Assembly: GCA_038025085.1 (NCBI GenBank)
Contig: CM076143.1
Coordinates: forward strand, 34,990,501 to 35,054,500
Source: Tetragonia tetragonoides
Lineage: Eukaryota; Streptophyta; Magnoliopsida; Caryophyllales; Aizoaceae
Direction: 5' to 3'
Length of the DNA: 64,000 nucleotides
The translations under genes and the position numbers were made by a program. How positions within the stretch are numbered: the stretch's first letter is position 1; each line of letters starts with the position of its first letter. Of this stretch, positions 56,991 through 64,000 are shown one piece after another. A model generated the notes under the pieces. That model had not been told where the DNA came from. It was given only the letters and a program-made list of their open reading frames with translations, and ran no database searches.

Positions 56991-58121
56991 ATGGAAGCAA
57001 TGGAACAGGACTCTTATGCTGATGCGATGAGGAGAAATCGACAATTTGATGCTGGGTTAAAGCTCAAATTCATTCCTATGCAATTTGCTGATGCGAATAA
57101 TGTGAAGTTTAATGAAGCTGAATGGTCTGCCGGGTTAGAACAATGGAAATTCTCTCTAATTGGGTATGTTCTTGAACTCAAACCCTCTTTACCTTCGATT
57201 AGGGGTTTTGTGAACATGCAATGGAAAGATTGTGGTAAAATTGATATACATATGATTGATGATGGTGTATTTTTGTTTCGGTTTGAATCGGATCATTTCA
57301 TGAATAAGGTTTTTGAGAGTGGACATTGGTATTTTAATAACGCCCTTTTATACTCAAGCATTGGTCAGTGGATCTTGATTTAAAAGCCATTGATGTTACT
57401 CGTGTACCTGTGTGGATTAAATTGCCCTTTCTGAAGTACAATTTGTGGACGGATATTGGTTTTCGTAGAATTGGAAGTGTGATGGGCAAACCTCTTTGTA
57501 CTGATGGTATAACAGCTGCAAAAACTAAACTCTCTTATGCTAGTTTGTGTGTGGAAATCAATGTGAAATCTGAGTCGCCTAAGGTGCTTAAGCTACATAG
57601 ACCAAATGGTAATACCTATGATCAAGAGGTTATATACGAGTGGCTCCCAAATCGTTGCTCGAAGTGTATGGTATTTGGTCATGCAGATGTCCAATGTAAG
57701 AAACAGCCTATAACAGCTATGTGGAGACCTCATGATGGGGGTCCAGAGCCTGCTGTTGTGCCACAGGTCTCAGCTATACCTCATGTCTCAGTTCCTGCAC
57801 CTGTGACTTCACCTGTAACTGCTGCCTGTATCTGTTGGTCCATGTTCTCCTAATGTGTCTGCAGAACAAAGATCTGCTGCTGGGAATGGTTGGCAGGTGG
57901 TAGGGACCAGGTCTGGTTCTCCTGCTCAGCCTGCTGCAAAGGAGAACATCCCTCCAGTCTTCATGAATAACTCCTTTGAGGAGCTCAGGTTTGCTACTGA
58001 AGAGGCTTCAAAAGCTACAACATCAACTGGTTCTCAGTCCAATGGGAAGCATTCTGGTAGGCCTATTCTTAAGGGTAGGGTGTTGAGAAGCCAAAACAAG
58101 CAAACACATAATCCAGGATGA
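56991..58121 (+). pseudogene. LINE ORF1 (DUF4283 plus CCHC knuckle)
   Basis: RNA-binding ORF1 protein. It starts MEAMEQDSYADAMRRN and has the DUF4283 fold (WKFSLIGYVLELKP, GVFLFRFESDHFM, GHWYFNNA), then VPVWIKLPFLKYNLW and ALGKPLC-type SVMGKPLCTDG, with the knuckle in CSKCMVFGHADVQC. The tail ends NPG. Two frame changes, a one-base loss near 57343 and another near 57825, split it into three frames. The TGA stop (58119-58121) overlaps the ORF2 ATG (58118-58120). The two LINEs in the window share this arrangement. Confidence 0.9.
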
Positions 58122-61100
58122 GTAAATTGGGTGTATGGAACATAAGAGGGTTGAATCTTCTTGACAAGCAAAGGAAGGTGATGTCTTTTATTGCTTTTCA
58201 TAAGTTTACTGTTTTTGGCTTAGTAGAAGTAAAGGGTAATATCTCATCTGTAGATAATATGTCAAATAACATTGCCCCTGGATGGCATTACATACACATT
58301 TTGATTATGGTGGTAAAGGTAGAATACTAGTGCTTTGGAACTCTCTTATTGCTCAGGTGCAAGTTCTCAAGGTTACTTCTCAGTTGATCCATTGTCTGGT
58401 GTCTATTAAGGGTGGAGCTGAAGTGTTCTTTGTGACTTATGTTTATGCCATGAATGATATGCAATATAGGGCTCCTCTGTGGGCTGATTTGATTAGTATC
58501 TCCTCTCAACAGAATGGTGCTGGGTGTGTTCTAGGGGACTTTAATTGTCTCCTTTTTTCTTATGAGAAATGAATAGGGTCCCAATTTGTGCAAATGGTCT
58601 GTGTGAATCGCAACATCTTTCTGAAAATACTGATTTGCTGGATATGAAGTCTGAGAGAGTATATAAGAAGCTGGATATGGTGCTGATAAATGGTGATTGG
58701 TTTTCCCTGTTCTCTAATTGTTATGTGGATTTCCTACCTGAGGGGATCTCTAATCACAACCCTTCTGTGATTAATCTTCAGAAATACAGGAAGATCAAAA
58801 GCTCTTTTAAGTTTTTTAACTTTTGGGCTGGTGAAAAAGATTTTCTTGATATTGTGGGGGGAACTTGGTGTCTTCCTGTTGCTGGCTCTAGAATGTCTGT
58901 ATATGCAAGAAGTTGCAAAAGCTCAAGATTACTCTGAAAAGTTTCCATGCAGAGAGATTTAGTGGCATGCCTGGGAGGATAAAGCATGCAAAGGATGAAC
59001 TGGAGGGGTTACAGATTCAGTAACAACCAGATTCCTCCAATTTACAGCTTTTAGAGGCAGAGAAATCCCAATTTCTGAATTTCAGAAAATTACTCAAGTA
59101 TGAAGCTATGTTTTTAAAGCAGAAAGCAACAGTGAAATGGTTGAAAGTTGGAGATCAGAACACCTCCTATTTTCATGCTTGTATTAGAAAGAGGAAGCAA
59201 CAAAATCTTATTATGATGCTCTATGATGTTGATGCCCTAAAGCTTACTGAACCAGCAGATGTTCAAAATGAGCTTGTGACTTTTTACAAAAGTTTACTAG
59301 GCAGTTCCAATGATGTTCAACCTCTGGCTGATATGGTTTATGCAAATGGCCCCATGGTGAGTGCTGATAACTACATTATTCTGTGTGGAAGAGTTACAGA
59401 TCAGGAAATTAAGAAAGCAATGTTTCAGATTGGGAATGATAAGGCCCCAGGACCTGACGGTTATGGTGTATGTTTCTACAAAAAGGCATGGGGGGTAATT
59501 GGCAAGGATATTACTATGGCTATCCATGATTGCCTCTCTTCTGGTATGATCTTGAAATAGATAAATTCTACTGCAATTTCCCTTATTCCCAAGATCCCCA
59601 ATCCTACATATGCCTCTGATTTCAGGCCAATCTCATGTTGTAAGGTCCTTTATAAATGTATTGCAAATGTCTTAGCAAATAGACTGAGTCCTATTTTGCA
59701 TGAAGTTGTTGGTTTGCAGCAGGGTGCTTTTATCAAGAGTCGATCTATTGTCCATAATATCCTACTAGCTCAGGAAATCCTAGCACACTATGAGACGAGG
59801 CAAGTCAGTCCTAGAGTCGCTATAAAGGTAGAATTGAAGAAGGCTTACGACTCTATTGAATGGTCCTTTGTTTTTTATTCAATGTACAAGCTTGGGTTCC
59901 CATCAAAATTTGTCCACTAGATCCAGATGTGTGTCACTACTGTTTCTTTCTCTTTGGTAGTAAATGGTGAGCTGACTGGTTATTTTGAGGGTAAGAGAGG
60001 TCTCAGGCAGGGAGACCCCCTCTCCCTATACCTTTTTGTGATTGTCATGGAGGTTTTATCCAGAAGACTGAGTATGTTACAGCAAGATGTGCAGTTTAGA
60101 CACCATCCCATGTGCAAAAAACTCAATGTTACAAATATCTGTTATGCAGATGATTTGTTTTTATTGTGCAAGGGTACTATTGCAGCCACATCAAGCTCGT
60201 ATTCAGCCTTTCAAGATTTCTCAAGAGCTTCAGGTTTGGCAGCAAATCTAAAAAAATGTGAAGTGTTCATGAGTGGGATGAACCTGGAAATTAGGCAACG
60301 GATTCTGCAGACACTTAACATGAGTTAGGGTGTTTTACCAGTCAGGTATCTGGGAGTTCCACTCACTTCCAAAGGTTTGAAAGTTGCTGATTGCCATGGT
60401 CTTATTGAGAAAATCACTAAGAAAATTCAAGGATGGGCTAGTAAACACCTAACATATGCAACCATAACTCAACTCATTCAGTCTGTTTTGTATAGCCTTA
60501 CAAATTTTTTGGGGGCAATTTTTGTCCTGCCTAAGAAGGTTATGGCAACTGTTGAGACCCTTTGCAGGAAGTTTCTTTGTGGAGGAAATGAAACAAATAA
60601 CAAATCAGCTTTGGTGGCTTGGAAGGATGTATGTCAGTCAAAGAGGCGTGGTGGTCTGGGATTCAAGGATATTTTTATATTGAATATTGCCCTCATACTG
60701 AAATTATTATGGTCTATAGCATTCAAGGAGGATATACTATAGGTAAAATGGGTTCATGAGAGATATATGCAAGAAAGCTCTTTCTGGGACCTGCCTGTTT
60801 CTTATGCTCATTCATGGGCTTTCAGGAAAATGTTGAAGCTAAGGGATGATGCTGTCAAGTGTGTTATTGTTGGTGATGATGAACTATAATGGATTGGGTG
60901 TAAGCCTCCTTTCTCATGTAAGGGTGCCTATCTGTCTCTGGTTCCTAGTGCAGAAAAGAAGGTATGGACAAGAATGGTATGGGGTAGAAATTGTATCCCC
61001 AAGCATAGCTTTATATCTTCGTTGTTTTGTCACAGAAAGTTATTGACAAGAGACAGACTGATCAGGCGTGAGTTACAGATTGACCCTATATGCCCTCTAT

Positions 61101-61525
61101 GTAAGTCTGCTGCAGAAAATCATGAACATTTGTTCTTCCAGTGCCCAGTTGCCAGAAAGATTTGGGATGGGTTTTGTCAGTTTGCAGATATACAGGTACC
61201 TCCTTACTCATGGACTGAGGTGGAAAAATGGGGAAAGAAGCTTTTAATTGGGAATACAGCTATTAAAAATATAAATAAAGTTGTGTTTACAGCAGGTTTA
61301 TATTATATATGGAGGAGCAGAAATGCTGTTGTTTTTAAAGATATGGTGCCAGATTTCAAAGCTATGGTTACACAGTTCCAGTTTGAGATCAAGATACAAC
61401 TGAGCACCATAGTGAGCATCAAAGACACCCTTGCAAACAGGTCTTGGTGTTGCAAGATGAAGATATCCCCTGACTTTGTTGTGAAGAAGAAATCTGTTGG
61501 TGTAACAATTAGTGACAATGTCTAG
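58118..61525 (+). pseudogene. LINE ORF2 (endonuclease, reverse transcriptase, zf-RVT)
   Basis: Starts MSKLGVWNIRGLN. The endonuclease has GLVEVKG and GDFNCLL with ISNHNP near its end (58118-58770). Reverse transcriptase: NDKAPGPDGYG, FRPISCC, IKVELKKAYDSI, RQGDPLS and YADD (60143-60154). C-terminal zf-RVT: CPLCKSAAENHEHLFFQCP (61090-61150). The first catalytic Asp of motif A is Glu here (codon 59831-59833). Stops lie after MILK (59558), FVH (59918), LNMS (60326) and DIL (60740), most explained by CAG or TGG to TAG, plus frame changes near 58300, 58560 and 58900. It nicks and primes at the target in active relatives; this copy is dead. Confidence 0.92.
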
Positions 61526-61690
61526 CTTTTGTGTTTGTGGTGATGATGATTAGTAGAATCATGTATAGGTTCCCTCCCTGATACGCCAGTATGCATGGCT
61601 GAGAATGTAGCTGAGAAAGTTTGTACCTTACACTATCATTTTTGGTAATACAATTACTCACATTTTACCAAAAAAAAAATAACTAAAAAT

Positions 61691-62160
61691 TAAAATTAAA
61701 CTACAACTACTAACTTTAAACTACAATGACTAAAATTAAACTAGTACTTAAATTAAACTAAATAAAGCATACATTTTTTTTTTGAAGTACACCAGTACGA
61801 TGAAATTTATGATTTTAATCCATTTTACTGAGTAGATTGTCCATCATTTTTTGATAAATGCGAAGTTTTTGTGGATTCATGATGGAGGTGTCCATTGTTA
61901 GAAGTTGCGCTTCTAGCTCCTGTTCTTTAAGCGCATTTTAATTACAAAGTGCTTATGTTAGTGAATTCATTGCATTTGTTTTCTGAAATGTGTTTCATTA
62001 TATACACTCATGCGAGCGGTTGCCTGTGTTACCTTATCGACGTCAGTAGCAGCTCATTTGCCCCCTAGCATGCCTTTTTGCCGCCTTTTGCCCAATTGGA
62101 CGCTCCATCAGTCGAACTTCGCTCCCCTCACCTTCTTCTGCATTAGATCCATACGTGTAT
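61691..62160 (-). pseudogene. PIF ORF1, C-terminal part
   Basis: Minus-strand peptide YTYGSNAEEGEGSEVRLMERPIGQKAAKRHARG, then a degraded part that includes SIMNPQKLRIYQKMMDN. The RPIG.KAAK motif is the C-terminal hallmark of the Myb/SANT (NAM-associated) ORF1 proteins of PIF elements, which cooperate with the transposase for DNA binding. It continues in frame from GAY at 63226 once the inserted element and one TGTAT are removed. Confidence 0.75.
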
Positions 62161-63220
62161 TCACAGGCTCGTCCCTGGGCAAGTGCAACCCGTGCGACGG
62201 CACAGGGCCTCCTAAAATAAAGGCCCAATACGAGATAAGAGAAGGGCCCCAAGTAAGAAAAAAAGTTTTCTTAATAGGTCAATCAATAATTAAAAGTAAC
62301 TGCTCCATTGTAATTTCCTTCAATTTCAACCCACTTCCCCAATTCCCAGTACGACTGCTACAGTTCATTCATCTCTTTCTCTCTCTACCTTCCCAAAAAA
62401 GTATTCTTTCATTCATTAGTGAAATAAAATCCTTCTCATACTCTCTTCAAATATTAGTTATGTAGGAAGGAAATCGAATTTACTACTATGATGATAACCC
62501 ACCCAACATAGGTTCAGATTTTGAATAATTTTCGAATTTGATATTGTTGATTGTAATTGATTGTACTGAGTTTCTAATTAGTTGATTGTATAATTTGAAA
62601 TTTCTGATCAATTAAGAAAGGACGAAAGGAAATTGGTACTTTTGAGAATTTCTTATTTTGATTGAGTTTTACAATTTTGATGTTGTTAATTATAATTGGT
62701 TGCATAGCTTTTGAGTTTCTAGTTAGTTTTTTGTATAATTTTGATCTTATGATAATTAAGAAAAGGGGAAAGCAAATAATTGTTCTTGGAATTGTCTCAT
62801 GATTCTAGAAAATAGGAAAACAGAAAGAGACAGTATATGCTAACTCTAATAATTCTATTAGAACAATTGGAGTACTTTTCATGTTGGTACTTTGCTCCAG
62901 TTTGAGTCTTGCAATTTTAGTTTTTGCTTTAAGGAGGCTAACAATATTGCTCATAGATTAGCTAAATGGGTTGTTTCTAGTATAGGCAATGACGAGTGGG
63001 GTGTTGATGGGCTTGGTTGGATCTGTGAATTGATTATCTCGGATGTATCGGTTCTTCCCAATTAATGAAACAGCCGAGCTTTTCATTCAAAAAAAAAAAA
63101 AATTCATGTTGGTAACTGACGTTCAATTTAATCTCCCAAATTGGTATTTTGTTTTTGGGTAACATAAGGCCTATGTTTAAGGTTTAGCACAGGGCCTCCC
63201 GTTTCACTGGGACGACCCTT
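62161..63220. mobile_element. 1.06-kb non-autonomous DNA element inside PIF ORF1
   Basis: Ends TCACAGGCTCGTCCC and GGGACGACCCTT form an imperfect inverted repeat, and GCACAGGGCCTCC occurs inverted inside both ends. It is flanked by TGTAT (62156-62160, 63221-63225). Inside is a ~130-bp tandem duplication (about 62515-62770). The ends recall plant hAT elements, but the 5-bp duplication does not fit hAT (8 bp), so the superfamily stays open. Confidence 0.7.
62890..63102 (+). mobile_element. 5'-truncated LINE tail (RNase H end plus poly-A)
   Basis: Reads CNFSFCFKEANNIAHRLAKW and WICELIISDVSVLPN, the end of a LINE RNase H domain, then a short UTR and A13 tail. It is flanked by the 12-bp duplication TTCATGTTGGTA (62878-62889 and 63103-63114). 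It comes from a LINE family with RNase H, unlike the LINE at 56785. Confidence 0.88.
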
Positions 63221-63225
63221 TGTAT

Positions 63226-64000
63226 GCACCAGAATCATTCACCTTTGATCTTTTGGTACTTGTACTCTGACATAAAATTATATGAGACTACCACTTGGGT
63301 TTATGTTTCAGCAGTCTCTATGCCACTTGATGCTTGAATGACTTACCCGTTTCAATCTTTTACAATGCCTCTGTTTCAAGCACTATCGTATTCTCACTGT
63401 AACCACTACGGTGACGTTGAAGTATTTGGCTATGACACCCGACGCACTTAGAGACACTTTGGGAGATGCCACCAAAATGATTTTGCAGTTCCATCACATT
63501 TCTGCCATTGTACAAACCTTGACCGTTATCTTTATGATATTTCAATACGCGCTCCCGAAAAGTGTTGGATTTTTTATCAGTGCCAACAACATGGTCTTTT
63601 GAAACGTTTAGCCAAGAGTTGAGCAGGGAAGTTACCTCATCTTGAGTCCACGTCTGGTATCTCTGTCTTATTCTCCTGGATGTTGGTGTCACTTGGTCGA
63701 CGAGTGATTCGTCTCTCGCAACAGATTGCTGAATAAGGGAATCATACCCGAATGTTCTCACTTGCAACTCGTGGTCCGGAGAATCGGGTAAGTTCGATAG
63801 GTTAAGATCAATGTCATAACCCCTAAAATCAGATTGGGAGTCGTCTTGTGAAAAATGACCATACAGATCTTGTGCAAATAAAAAATTATCTGACGAATGG
63901 TTAGATAGAGAGAAGTTTTGGCTAACATAATTACAAACATTTTGTGGGTTTGTAAGATTTTGTGGGTTAACCGAATTTTGGTTATGATAATCATAGGAAT
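63226..64000 (-). pseudogene. PIF ORF1, N-terminal Myb/SANT-like part (runs off window)
   Basis: Minus-strand frame with SQSDFRGYDIDLNLSNL, then the SANT/Myb-like domain RQRYQTWTQDEVTSLLNSWL, VGTDKKSNTFRERVLKYH and SVSKCVGCHSQIL. After stops near 63357 and 63312, FKHQVA.RLLKHKPKW is the NAM-associated C-terminal helix. Its ORF1 role in PIF/Harbinger is to help the transposase bind and enter the nucleus (known for the family). The start lies beyond the window edge. Confidence 0.82.

Larger units (their letters stand above)
56785..61679 (+). mobile_element. Full-length L1-clade LINE inserted in PIF
   Basis: 4.9 kb, flanked by TAACTAAAAAT (56774-56784 and 61680-61690). It has a short 5' UTR, overlapping ORF1 and ORF2, a short 3' UTR and a ~9-bp A tail. 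The perfect 11-bp target duplication and unbroken 5' end mean a complete insertion. It lacks an RNase H domain after the zf-RVT. Confidence 0.92.
54480..64000 (-). mobile_element. PIF/Harbinger element with nested insertions (right end outside window)
   Basis: Minus-strand transposase at 55069-56364 and upstream Myb/SANT-like ORF1 at 61691-64000 are the two-gene set of PIF/Harbinger elements. The left end is placed at GGTGTGTTAAGAGC, near a CATGCCAA..TTGGCATG inverted repeat, with moderate confidence. Nested inside are a full LINE, a 1.06-kb DNA element and a LINE tail. Confidence 0.7.

Overview
This is a plant nuclear window, most likely from a eudicot with a repeat-rich genome, and essentially all of it is transposable-element DNA. 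Plant origin follows from plant mobile domain (PMD) genes, DUF4283/zinc-knuckle LINEs, Tat-type Ty3/gypsy elements, hAT/PIF/MULE/CACTA remnants and GT-AG introns. I cannot place the species; Caryophyllales is only a guess. I see no intact host gene, tRNA, rRNA or CRISPR array.

Layout. 1-5088: a decayed hAT transposase (minus strand) with a CCGG-rich terminal region, inserted in the 3' part of a Tat-like LTR element, here called Y (Y1, 5089-9189, ending in a complete 3' LTR). 9190-18328: a minus-strand LINE ('L'), cut by Y1 on the left and split by a second LTR element, X (10116-17753), which has gag and no pol. 18987-19482: a solo LTR with perfect 5-bp target-site duplications. 20764 onward: a MULE with ~110-bp inverted repeats that carries an intron-containing PMD gene. 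That gene is interrupted by another Y element, flanked by GCTAC on both sides.

The central structural fact is a 22.2-kb tandem duplication. Positions 9359-31566 reappear as 31567-48857, joined at a 2-bp microhomology. The second copy was later pruned by deletions at short direct repeats and the first copy lost ~0.45 kb of the X 5' LTR. Only the second copy runs on into the true right end of Y (3' LTR 49788-50970), the rest of the PMD gene (50976-51909) and the right MULE inverted repeat (to 52581).

52582-64000 is a separate nest. It holds a 140-bp MITE, possible Helitron 3' ends, a CACTA terminus, and a PIF/Harbinger element whose transposase (55069-56364) and Myb/SANT-like ORF1 (61691-64000) are separated by a full-length 4.9-kb LINE with an 11-bp target-site duplication. 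ORF1 itself is split by a 1.06-kb DNA element that contains a 213-bp LINE tail.

Most interesting biology. Y carries two genes antisense to its own gag-pol: a single-exon DUF7745-like gene and a seven-exon PMD gene whose introns all survive. The DUF7745-like gene has its own TATA box and a strong start context. The 12-bp palindrome GCCGCTAGCGGC lies upstream of both antisense genes and in the Y LTR promoter, about 90-105 bp from the TATA box where one is visible. Y therefore looks like a retrotransposon with a co-regulated antisense gene module, lying here inside another PMD gene. All copies in the window are mutated. Exon edges, repeat edges and target-site duplications were read by eye.
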